Assembly (NCBI RefSeq): GCF_018069625.1 | Contig: NZ_CP072941.1 | Location: forward strand, 1,426,001 to 1,490,000 | Direction: 5' to 3' | DNA: 64,000 bases | Source: Streptomyces yatensis | GTDB taxonomy: Bacteria > Actinomycetota > Actinomycetes > Streptomycetales > Streptomycetaceae | Shown here: positions 35,353 to 42,395 of the stretch, one piece after another | Layout: each line of letters starts with the position of its first letter | How positions within the stretch are numbered: position 1 is the first letter of the stretch | The notes under the pieces: model-generated | Databases searched by the model: none | What the model was told of the DNA's origin: nothing | The model's input: the letters and a program-made list of their open reading frames with translations, nothing else | Position numbers and translations under genes: made by a program

Positions 35353-35450
35353 CTTCGGCCCCCCGGGTTCACGGCAACTGACGTACAGCCAACTCACGCC
35401 AGCTTAGTAGGAGTACCGGAGTGGGTCCCTGCTCTCGATGACGGCTGACC

Positions 35451-36620
35451 TCAGAAGGGCACGCCAGCGCGCTTGGCCAGCCGCGTAAGCCTCGGGTTGC
35501 TGCGTCGGTGCAGCGACGTGAGCACACGCATCAGCTCTTGGCTGGTCGGATGGACACGGGCCATCTCCGGGGCGATCTCCCACGCATCCTCAAGTGAGGC
35601 GAGGGCGGAGTCACGGTCACCGAGTGCGAGGTGTGAGCGGCCCAGGTTCATGTGCAGGGGGCCGATGCGGGTAGCGGGCAGGTCAGTGCCGCCCCGGATC
35701 AGGTCGGCGGCAGTGTCCAGCGCGCGGCGATGCTGGTCCATGTCGGAGAACGTCGAGACGACATGGGTGGCCGTCTGGTCCGGACCGAAGTGAATGCCAT
35801 GCTCGTCGGCGTCCTCGCCGTACTCCTCGGCCGTCTGCCAAGCCGCCCTGATGTGCTCCTCGGCAGCGGCCTTGTCCTTGAGCCGACCGGCCAGCGTCAG
35901 ACCGCGAAGGTGCAAAATGCCCAGACCGAACGCGCGGTCGCGCCCCTCAAGGGTGGACTCGGCCTCAACGATGGCGCGGTCCACAATGGCCAACCCGCCT
36001 GCGAAGTCTCCGGAGTTCAGGAAGGCTCCGGCCTCGTCCCGGGCGGCCACCGTGGCCGCGATGGGGTGCGCACGCTCGGCGGCCAGCCGCTGTTTCATGA
36101 CGGCCAGCTCGGCAAGGTGCATCCAACGGTGTCGGGCGGCCAGCCAGTAGACAACCGAATACGTGTCGGCGACACGCGTCCAGGCGTCGGGCGACTGGGT
36201 GGCGTGCGCGTAGTTGGTCGCGTTGGCCAGCAGACTGGGGAGCTTCTGCAACACCGCCGACAGCTCGGTCCGGTACCGGTGCTCGTTCAGTTCGGCCAGT
36301 TCTCGAGGAAGGTCCTCGGGGTGTGACGGCGGCGTGTCGGGGATGTCGAACCGCCGAATGACGTAATTGAGGGCGGCAAGGCTGTTCTCGTCGGCGCGCT
36401 CGACGGGGGCCGTGCCCAGCAGCTCATCCAGCGTCAGCCCCATTGCCTGAGCGAGAGCGGCGGCAATGCCCTGGGTCAGCGCGCGGTCGCCTACCTCGAT
36501 CTTGCTGAGCAGCGAAACCGACACGCCAGCACGCCGGGCAAGGGCAACCTGGCTGAAGCCGCGCGCCTTGCGGCAGACAGCGACATTCGCACCAGGTCCG
36601 GGAATCTTGGTCGCGCTCAT
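35451..36620 (-). CDS. XRE regulator with TPR-like C-terminal domain
   Basis: 389 residues from the ATG at 36620. The HTH (VAVCRKARGFSQVALARRAGVSVSLLSKIEVGDR) is followed by an all-helical TPR-like region, with repeats such as LHMNLGRSHLALGDRDSALA. Large XRE-TPR proteins are common in Streptomyces beside divergent small genes and may respond to peptides. It is divergent from the small ORFs at 36.8 kb, with repeated GTGCAAG half-sites between. Confidence 0.82.
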   Translation of the reverse strand: MSATKIPGPGANVAVCRKARGFSQVALARRAGVSVSLLSKIEVGDRALTQGIAAALAQAMGLTLDELLGTAPVERADENSLAALNYVIRRFDIPDTPPSHPEDLPRELAELNEHRYRTELSAVLQKLPSLLANATNYAHATQSPDAWTRVADTYSVVYWLAARHRWMHLAELAVMKQRLAAERAHPIAATVAARDEAGAFLNSGDFAGGLAIVDRAIVEAESTLEGRDRAFGLGILHLRGLTLAGRLKDKAAAEEHIRAAWQTAEEYGEDADEHGIHFGPDQTATHVVSTFSDMDQHRRALDTAADLIRGGTDLPATRIGPLHMNLGRSHLALGDRDSALASLEDAWEIAPEMARVHPTSQELMRVLTSLHRRSNPRLTRLAKRAGVPF

Positions 36621-36697
36621 AGTGTGCGTCTTCCCCACTCGACTGGCGTTACCTCTCATCCATCGTCTCACTCTCAGCACTCAAGCGCCTGCGCCCT

Positions 36698-36727
36698 GTG
36701 CAAGACGTGTGCAAGTTCGCTTTGCAC
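36698..36727. promoter_or_regulatory. GTGCAAG half-site cluster
   Basis: GTGCAAG at 36698-36704 and again at 36709-36715 (11-bp period), plus the inverted CTTTGCAC at 36720-36727, in the divergent gap between the XRE-TPR gene and the small ORF at 36779. Likely operator sites for the XRE-TPR protein. Confidence 0.5.
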
Positions 36728-36778
36728 GGCGGCAGTTCTCTTGGGTGAGCCACATACCCCCAAGTGGGACGAGAGATC

Positions 36779-37060
36779 ATGACACAGACAGAACAGAAGC
36801 CGCCGACGGTACTCAGCCACGGCGATCTGCCGTATCCAAAGGGCACACTCGTCGAAGACGCCGAGACCGGTCAGACGGGCGAGCTGCAAGGCGTGATCGA
36901 GGAGCGCGTCAAGGGCACCGGAAAGCTGTTCAGCCAAACAGCGTTCATGCGGCCGAGGGGAGGTGGCCTTGAGTGGAAGCCCCTTTGGACCGCATCCGGC
37001 CCGCCGACGAGAACGGTTAAGCCTGCCCACCAAGTGCGCTGCCCTGATCGGCCCGGGTGA
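36779..37060 (+). CDS. small conserved-looking protein, unknown function
   Basis: 93 residues, ATG after a GGGACGAGAGA site. Hydrophilic; HGDLPYPKGTLVEDAETGQTG, then FMRPRGGGLEWKPLW. Small acidic proteins of this sort often sit divergent to XRE-TPR regulators in Streptomyces. It overlaps the next ORF by 98 bp in another frame, so the true end of one of them is uncertain. No function is claimed. Confidence 0.55.
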   Translation: MTQTEQKPPTVLSHGDLPYPKGTLVEDAETGQTGELQGVIEERVKGTGKLFSQTAFMRPRGGGLEWKPLWTASGPPTRTVKPAHQVRCPDRPG

Positions 37061-37220
37061 CGTGATCGGCTACGACGGCGAGTGGCGCACGGTCAAGGAG
37101 GCGTCGACCGCCCAGGGGCCGATAGGCGGGTTAGCCGTCGTGGTCACCTGGGAGGAAGGGGGCGCGGCGCGCTTCCCCGCCGGTGACGAACTCCTCCTGG
37201 GAAAACCGGACTCCGCCTGA
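36963..37220 (+). CDS. small protein, unknown function, overlapping ORF
   Basis: Up to 85 residues. AGGGGAGG at 36955-36962 abuts the GTG at 36963; the in-frame TTG at 36969 is better spaced and may be the real start. The conserved-looking part is IGPGDVIGYDGEWRTVKEAS and VVVTWEEGGAARFPAGDELL, a beta-rich small domain. It overlaps the previous gene; a strong terminator follows 8 bp after its stop. Confidence 0.5.
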   Translation: MALSGSPFGPHPARRRERLSLPTKCAALIGPGDVIGYDGEWRTVKEASTAQGPIGGLAVVVTWEEGGAARFPAGDELLLGKPDSA

Positions 37221-37227
37221 CCAGCGC

Positions 37228-37265
37228 CTGAGCCCCACCCCGGTCACAATTGGGGTGGGGCTCAG
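37228..37265 (+). terminator. strong intrinsic-type terminator
   Basis: Perfect 14-bp stem CTGAGCCCCACCCC / GGGGTGGGGCTCAG with a 10-nt loop, followed by TTGTG. Ends the small-ORF transcript. Confidence 0.8.
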
Positions 37266-37314
37266 TTGTGCCTTGACACCCTGCCTTAGGGCGGTGCGCT
37301 AACGTGAACGTATT

Positions 37315-37349
37315 CAGAGGTGGAAAGACCTCTGCTGGATCCTCAGAGG
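37315..37349 (+). promoter_or_regulatory. mutually exclusive hairpin leader candidate
   Basis: CAGAGGT (37315-37321), ACCTCTG (37328-37334) and CAGAGG (37344-37349): the middle segment can pair with either side. A TTGACA box is at about 37273-37278. The arrangement resembles an attenuator upstream of a tiny membrane ORF, but could be chance. Confidence 0.3.
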
Positions 37350-37414
37350 ATGCCCTGCGCATGATCTCCGCTCGGTCACCTGATCTGAAGGTACCGAGTC
37401 AGTTGGACGGGGCC

Positions 37415-37513
37415 ATGACGCTCGCCATCCTCGGCGTATTCGGCATTCTGTCGATCGTGCTCTTCGTCCTCAAGGGCTTCATCGATCAGTTGCCCGAACT
37501 CTTTGCTTCATGA
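37415..37513 (+). CDS. possible single-pass 32-residue membrane peptide
   Basis: From the ATG at 37415: MTLAILGVFGILSIVLFVLK then GFIDQLPELFAS, one hydrophobic helix with a short amphipathic tail. A longer frame from 37304 (GTG, 69 residues) exists. GACGGGG upstream could serve as ribosome site. No family recognised. Confidence 0.4.
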   Translation: MTLAILGVFGILSIVLFVLKGFIDQLPELFAS

Positions 37514-37630
37514 CATATAGGGTTCCGCTTCCCAAGTCGGTTGGAAACCGGACCCCACCGAGCCGTCAGGCGGCGATGGCCAGCCGCAACCGAATCGGAG
37601 CCAGAGCGGTGCGTCCGGAAAGAGGTCCGA

Positions 37631-37821
37631 GCGCGTTGATCCAGTCACTTTCCCCGCTGGGCCTCGTCGACGAATACCTGCTCTGCGTCCACCCGCTCGT
37701 CCTGAGCGCCGGGCGCCGCCTGTACTCCGACGGCTTCGGGCCCGTCGCGTTCAGTCTCGCCGACGCGACCCCGACGGCCACCGGCATCATCATCGCCACC
37801 TATCGGCCCCTCGGAGAGTAG
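37631..37821 (+). pseudogene. truncated RibD/DHFR-like fragment (repeat copy B)
   Basis: Encodes only the C-terminal third of a RibD-like protein ([19 protein letters not shown] ... ATYRPLGE, then TAG). About 95% identical at DNA level to 33720-33906 through 37817. The upstream in-frame 40 codons are unrelated to the family. It is read antisense by the serine hydrolase frame. Confidence 0.85.
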
Positions 37822-39312
37822 AACACGGCTCCGCCGGGCCAGGAGCACGGCGAGCGACCGCGCGGCGATCACCGCGGTTGAGGCCAGGGCGGCCGCCGCC
37901 GACCAGATGACGAGGGCGGGCCAGACGTAGCTGAGCTGAGCCAGGGTTCCCTCGCGGTTCATGAACAGGCCCACCAGATTGGTGAGCTGGGCGAAGAGGA
38001 CGATGGGGACGGCGCAGGGCAGCATGCGCAAGCCCAGTCGCCACAGCGGCCGGCCCGCGGTACGACGCGCCCAGCGGCGTGCCCGTACGGCCCCGAGCAC
38101 GCCCAGGGCGACCGCCAGCAGGGTCAGCGCCGCGAGGACGTAGTCGGCCTTCATCGTGAACGGAGTCCGCACCGTCGGGGACTTGCCCTGGGCCAGGTCG
38201 ACCAGGCCATCGAGCATGACGGCGGCGTCGTCCCCGGAGATCATGCCGGTGTTGGTCACGATCGCGATGCCGGTCCGGCTGTCGGGCAGCAGGGTCTGGA
38301 TGGCGTTGTGGGTCAGGAGTTCACCGGTGTGCCGGATCTGCCGGGGCCCCTCCCCGGCCGGGCTCACGGACCAGCCCATCGCGTACTCGCGGCCCTTCGG
38401 CGGGGTGTGCATGACCTCGATGCTCCGTGCGGAGACCACGCGCCGCCCCGCCGCTGACACGCCCTGGTTGTTCTGGGCGATCAGCCACCGGGAGAGGTCA
38501 TCCGCCGTGGTCACGACGCCGTGGCCGCCGGCCGTGAACCAGCGGGGGTGGGGGCGCGGGAACATCATGCCGTAGGCGCGGACGTAGCCCCGGGCGTGAT
38601 CGGGCATGTCATCGGTGGTGTCGACCGACTCGGTGCGGGTCATGCCCAGGGGCCGGAACACCTGGGTGGCCAGGTAGTCCGCGAAGGGCCGGCCGCTGAC
38701 GACCTCGACCAGCCGTGCGGCGACGAAGTAGTTGGGGTTGTGGTAGCTCCACTCGGTGCCGGGATCCGCGGCGAGCCGGGCGCCGCGCATGTCCGCGACC
38801 GCCTCGGTGAGGGTGTGTGCCTGGGGCCGGGTGAGGTCGGGGTAGGCGGAATCGGCCATGCCCGACGTCTGGTTCAGCAGCTGCCGTACGGTGATCCTCT
38901 CGGCCCGCCGGTCGGCCATCGTGAACTCGGGCAGATAGCGATGGGCCGGCTGGTCCAGGTCGACTCGGCCCTCCTCGACCAGCCGCATGACGGCCAGGGC
39001 GGTCATGGACTTGGAGAGCGAGGCCACGGGCACCGGCGTCCGCGCGGTCATGGCCTTCCCGGCCGCGGTGTGCCCGTATCCGGCCGCGTGGACGAGCTTG
39101 TCGCCCCGGGTGACCGCCACCACGGCGCCCGGCAGATCGGTACGCTCCATATAGGCGTTGACGTAGGCGTCGATCGAGGCTGCGTTCAGCGTGGGGCGGG
39201 TTGAGGTGGTGGCGTGCGCGGCCGCCGGGCACCACAACGCCGTCGAGGCGATGAGCAGGGCGATGGCCAGGTGAAAGAGACGTTTGCAGCTAGGGATCGG
39301 CATGGCGCTCAT
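37645..39312 (-). CDS. class C beta-lactamase-like serine hydrolase, 3' end altered
   Basis: About 555 residues from 39312 (a second ATG at 39303 has better-placed GGTGGG). A signal peptide ends near ALWCPAAAHA. Catalytic motifs: SLSKSM (SxxK), YHNPNY (YxN) and HTG. Four C-terminal membrane segments follow (AALTLLAVALGVLGAV ... PIVLFAQLTNLVGLF ... ALVIWSAAAALASTAV). After ARRSRVLL, at about 37822, the frame enters the antisense strand of repeat copy B, giving a foreign tail of roughly 60 residues. The native stop has therefore probably been lost. Likely a membrane-anchored esterase/DD-peptidase-like enzyme. Confidence 0.75.
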   Translation of the reverse strand: MSAMPIPSCKRLFHLAIALLIASTALWCPAAAHATTSTRPTLNAASIDAYVNAYMERTDLPGAVVAVTRGDKLVHAAGYGHTAAGKAMTARTPVPVASLSKSMTALAVMRLVEEGRVDLDQPAHRYLPEFTMADRRAERITVRQLLNQTSGMADSAYPDLTRPQAHTLTEAVADMRGARLAADPGTEWSYHNPNYFVAARLVEVVSGRPFADYLATQVFRPLGMTRTESVDTTDDMPDHARGYVRAYGMMFPRPHPRWFTAGGHGVVTTADDLSRWLIAQNNQGVSAAGRRVVSARSIEVMHTPPKGREYAMGWSVSPAGEGPRQIRHTGELLTHNAIQTLLPDSRTGIAIVTNTGMISGDDAAVMLDGLVDLAQGKSPTVRTPFTMKADYVLAALTLLAVALGVLGAVRARRWARRTAGRPLWRLGLRMLPCAVPIVLFAQLTNLVGLFMNREGTLAQLSYVWPALVIWSAAAALASTAVIAARSLAVLLARRSRVLLSEGPIGGDDDAGGRRGRVGETERDGPEAVGVQAAPGAQDERVDAEQVFVDEAQRGK

Positions 39313-39361
39313 CCCACCGGGAGCGGGGCGGCCACCACATTGGTGTGCGTACGAGATCAGA

Positions 39362-39379
39362 GGTAGTGCGCGCACTACC
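39362..39379. promoter_or_regulatory. 18-bp perfect palindrome, operator candidate
   Basis: GGTAGTGCGCGCACTACC, between the divergent serine hydrolase and sensor kinase genes. It would be within the kinase frame if the GTG at 39345 were the start, which argues for a later start. Confidence 0.6.
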
Positions 39380-39413
39380 GACCGGGGACGGACGGCTCGC
39401 ATATCTTCTGCGG

Positions 39414-40634
39414 GTGCCTTCTCGAACAGCCTGGCAGGCTCTCGCTCAGCATCCGTTGGGATTCCTGGCCTCGGCCTGGCCCTGGCGGGCGTTGGCCTAT
39501 CTGCTCTCCGGAGTCGTCTTCGGCGCGATCGCCATGGTCACGCTGCTGATCATGGCCGCGACCGGACTGGTGTCGCTGATCGTGGGGGTGGGAGCCGTTC
39601 TCCTCCTCGCCGTGGCGCTGTCCGGCATCGTCGTCACCCGGATCGAACGCCACCGGCTGCGGCTGGTGGACCCGGACCCGGCGCCGGATCCGCACCGGGC
39701 CCCGGAACGCCCCGGGCTGCGGGGGTGGCTGGACACCCGGCTGCGGGAGCCCGCGACCTGGCGGGAGCTGAGCTTCACCGCGGTGTCGATGACCGCCCTG
39801 TGGTGGATGGATCTGCTCGTCCTGGCATTCGCCCTCGGCCTGCCACCCCTGCTCATGACGTCGCCGATGGATGACCCCCGCGCCTGGCCGTGGCTGGTCA
39901 TCGGCCTGTGCCTGCTGCCGGCGGCGCCGTACACCATCACCGCCTGGGCCGGCGCCCGCGCCGCGCTGACCCGTCTGATCCTGGCGCCGCGCGACGGCGA
40001 ACTGGGCCGGGAGCTCACCGAGGTCCGGGCCTCCCGGGCACGTCTGGTGGACGCCTTCGACGCCGAGCGCCGACGGATCGAGCGGGACCTGCACGACGGC
40101 GCCCAGCAGCGGCTGGTCTCCATCAATGTGATGCTCGGCCTGGCCGGTCTAGACGCGGAGCCGGGCTCGCCGGTGGCCCGGCAGCTCGCGCTGGCGCAGG
40201 GCGAAGTCACCCTCGCCGTGAACGAGTTGCGCGAGCTCAGCCGGGGTGTGCACCCCAAGGCCCTCACCGACCATGGCCTCGACGCGGCCGTCGGCAACCT
40301 CACCACCCGCTCCGCCCTGCCGGTCACCGTCGACATCCGGCTTCCGTACCGCTTGCCCGCGGCCGTGGAGAGCACGGGGTACTTCGTCGTCGCCGAGGCC
40401 CTGGCGAACGCCACCAAGCACAGCCGGGCCACCCAGGCCGAGGTCCACGCCCGGCTGGAAGCGGATGTCCTGACGCTGACGGTCCGTGACGACGGCGTCG
40501 GCGGGGCGGATCCGGCCGCGGGCACCGGTCTGGTCGGCCTGGCCGACCGCGTCGCCGCGGCGGACGGCAGACTGCGGATATCCAGCCCGGCGGGCGGCCC
40601 TACACTGCTGCGCGTGGAGCTCCCGTGCCGTTGA
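39414..40634 (+). CDS. NarL-type sensor histidine kinase
   Basis: About 406 residues from the GTG at 39414 (39345 and 39366 are alternatives). Four or more membrane segments up to about residue 180, no large sensor loop. HisKA_3 dimerisation/phospho-acceptor motif: RRRIERDLHDGAQQRLVS with the H in DLHDG. ATPase region: VVAEALANATKHS and VRDDGVGGADP ... GLVGLADRV. The stop overlaps the response regulator start by 10 bp, so they form one two-component system. The signal may be membrane or cell-wall stress. Confidence 0.9.
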   Translation: MPSRTAWQALAQHPLGFLASAWPWRALAYLLSGVVFGAIAMVTLLIMAATGLVSLIVGVGAVLLLAVALSGIVVTRIERHRLRLVDPDPAPDPHRAPERPGLRGWLDTRLREPATWRELSFTAVSMTALWWMDLLVLAFALGLPPLLMTSPMDDPRAWPWLVIGLCLLPAAPYTITAWAGARAALTRLILAPRDGELGRELTEVRASRARLVDAFDAERRRIERDLHDGAQQRLVSINVMLGLAGLDAEPGSPVARQLALAQGEVTLAVNELRELSRGVHPKALTDHGLDAAVGNLTTRSALPVTVDIRLPYRLPAAVESTGYFVVAEALANATKHSRATQAEVHARLEADVLTLTVRDDGVGGADPAAGTGLVGLADRVAAADGRLRISSPAGGPTLLRVELPCR

Positions 40635-41272
40635 ACATCGTGCTCGCCGAAGACTCACCACTGTTGCGGGACGGCCTGGTCAGCGTGCTGACCCGGGTCG
40701 GCCACCAGGTGCCGGCGGCCGTCGGCGACGCCGACGCGCTGATCGCCGCGGCCCATGAGCACGACCCCGACATCGTCATCACCGATGTACGGATGCCACC
40801 GGGCAACGCCGACGACGGCCTCCGCGCCGCGGTCGCGCTCCGCGAGCACCGCCCCACCCTCCCCATTCTGGTGCTCAGCCAGTACATCGAGCAGTCCTAC
40901 GCCACTCATCTGCTCGACCTGGGCAGCGAGACCGGCATCGGCTATCTGCTCAAGGACCGGGTCAGCGCCGTCACCCAATTCGCGAGCGCGGTCGAGGAGG
41001 TGGCCGCCGGCGCTACGGTCATGGACCCGGAGGTGGTGCGCCAGCTCCTGCGCCGACGGCAGGACCCCCTACGGCGGCTCACCCCCCGGGAGCGGGAGGT
41101 CCTCTCCCTCATGGCCGAGGGACGCACCAATGGCGAGATCGCCCGCGGCCTCTATGTCACCGAGGCCGCGGTCAACAAGCATGTCAGCAGCATCCTCCAG
41201 AAACTCGACCTCCGCCTGGACGGCCAGGGACACCGACGTGTCCTCGCTGTTCTCGCCTACCTGCGCGCCTGA
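40625..41272 (+). CDS. NarL/LuxR-family response regulator
   Basis: 215 residues, GTG start within the kinase gene. Receiver: IVLAEDSPLLRDGL, phospho-Asp in IVITDVRMPPG, conserved Lys in YLLKDRV. C-terminal LuxR HTH: LTPREREVLSLMAEGRTNGEIARGLYVTEAAVNKHVSSI. Cognate partner of the overlapping kinase; the nearby palindrome at 39362 may be its binding site (inference). Confidence 0.93.
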   Translation: MPLNIVLAEDSPLLRDGLVSVLTRVGHQVPAAVGDADALIAAAHEHDPDIVITDVRMPPGNADDGLRAAVALREHRPTLPILVLSQYIEQSYATHLLDLGSETGIGYLLKDRVSAVTQFASAVEEVAAGATVMDPEVVRQLLRRRQDPLRRLTPREREVLSLMAEGRTNGEIARGLYVTEAAVNKHVSSILQKLDLRLDGQGHRRVLAVLAYLRA

Positions 41273-41305
41273 TTGCCCCGATGGCCCCGAAACGCGCTGG
41301 TGGCG

Positions 41306-42196
41306 TCAGTCCAGGACCGTCAGATCGAGTCCGCTCAGCCGCTCGGGGTCGGCCAGGATGTCGATCGCCACGATCCTGCCGTCCGTGACCGTGAAGGCCA
41401 GCACCGAGAACGGCCGGCCCTCGCGGGAGCTGACCACGCCCACCGCCCCGTTGACGAGCGCGGGCCGGGTGAGGAGGCCCGGGCTGCTGAGGCGGGAGAA
41501 GGTGAGCGCCTGGTCCGCCACGGCGGCCGCGCCGTGCACCTCGCGCGGGGCCGGGGCGGGCGCGGCGCCGTAGTCGGCGCGCAGGACGACATCCGGGTCG
41601 AGTACGGAGATCAGCCCCGCGAAGTCGCCGTCACGCGCGGCGGCGAGGAAGGCGTTCACGACCTCGCGCTGCCGGGCCAGGTCCGCGTCGGGGACCGGGG
41701 CCGCTCCGCGCACCCGGCGGCGGGCGCGGCTGGCGAGCTGACGGGCGGCGGCCGGGGTGCGGTCGACGATGGGGGCGATCTCGTCGAACGGCACGGCGAA
41801 CAGATCGTGCAGTACGAAGGCCAGCCGTTCAGCGGGGGCCAGCGTCTCCAGGACGACCAGCAGGGCGAGGCCGACGGAGTCGGCGAGCAGCGCCTGGTCC
41901 TCGGGGCCGGGCCCGGTCTCGCCGCTGATGACCGGGTCGGGGAGGTGCACTCCGAGCGGCTCCTCGCGCCGGGCGGTGCGCGAGCGCAGCATGTCCAGGC
42001 AGACCCGGCCGACGACGGTGGTCAGCCAGCCGCCCAGGTTCTCCACCGCGGCGGTGTCCGAGCGGCTGAGCCTCAGCCAGGCCTCCTGGACGGCGTCCTC
42101 CGCCTCGCTCAGCGAGCCGAGCATACGGTAGGCCACCGCCCGCAGATGACCGCGGTGGGCCTCGAAGCCCTCCGCCAGAAGGTGGTTCTCGTTCAT
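41306..42196 (-). CDS. ECF41-like sigma factor with SnoaL-type C-terminal domain
   Basis: 296 residues. Sigma region 2: HLRAVAYRMLGSLSEAEDAVQEAWLRL; region 4: LETLAPAERLAFVLHDLFAVPFDEIAPIV. After about residue 175 an NTF2/SnoaL-like domain follows (RQREVVNAFLAAARDGDFAGL ... VLDPDVVLRADYG), which in ECF41 factors regulates activity in place of an anti-sigma factor. ECF41 genes often sit beside a carboxymuconolactone decarboxylase, oxidoreductase or epimerase gene; none is present here. Confidence 0.9.
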   Translation of the reverse strand: MNENHLLAEGFEAHRGHLRAVAYRMLGSLSEAEDAVQEAWLRLSRSDTAAVENLGGWLTTVVGRVCLDMLRSRTARREEPLGVHLPDPVISGETGPGPEDQALLADSVGLALLVVLETLAPAERLAFVLHDLFAVPFDEIAPIVDRTPAAARQLASRARRRVRGAAPVPDADLARQREVVNAFLAAARDGDFAGLISVLDPDVVLRADYGAAPAPAPREVHGAAAVADQALTFSRLSSPGLLTRPALVNGAVGVVSSREGRPFSVLAFTVTDGRIVAIDILADPERLSGLDLTVLD

Positions 42197-42308
42197 CGGT
42201 CACATCCCCTTGTCGCGGACCGCACCGTCGCAGGCCACACCGTGCTGACGGATGGGCCGGGTGCGATGTGACGGAGGGGCGGGGTGGTCCGTACACCCGT
42301 CCAGTCCC

Positions 42309-42337
42309 TTGACGCACTGCGATCACATCATTACATA
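42309..42337 (+). promoter_or_regulatory. GH9 cellulase promoter
   Basis: TTGACG (42309-42314), 17 bp, TACATA (42332-42337). Transcription would start about 42344, inside the CebR-type operator. Confidence 0.6.
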
Positions 42338-42340
42338 AAT

Positions 42341-42354
42341 TGGGAGCGCTCCCA
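42341..42354. promoter_or_regulatory. CebR operator
   Basis: TGGGAGCGCTCCCA, the 14-bp perfect palindrome known as the binding site of CebR, the cellobiose-responsive LacI-family repressor of Streptomyces cellulase genes. It overlaps the predicted transcription start, so CebR should block the cellulase until cello-oligosaccharides are present. Confidence 0.9.
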
Positions 42355-42395
42355 TGTCTCCCATGTCCTCCACGTCTTCCCAAGGACGGTCCGTC

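Noticed and set aside
42354..42395. Earlier in-frame ATG for the GH9 gene
   Set aside because: It is part of the CebR operator and near the predicted transcription start; no Shine-Dalgarno, and the signal peptide begins properly at 42396.
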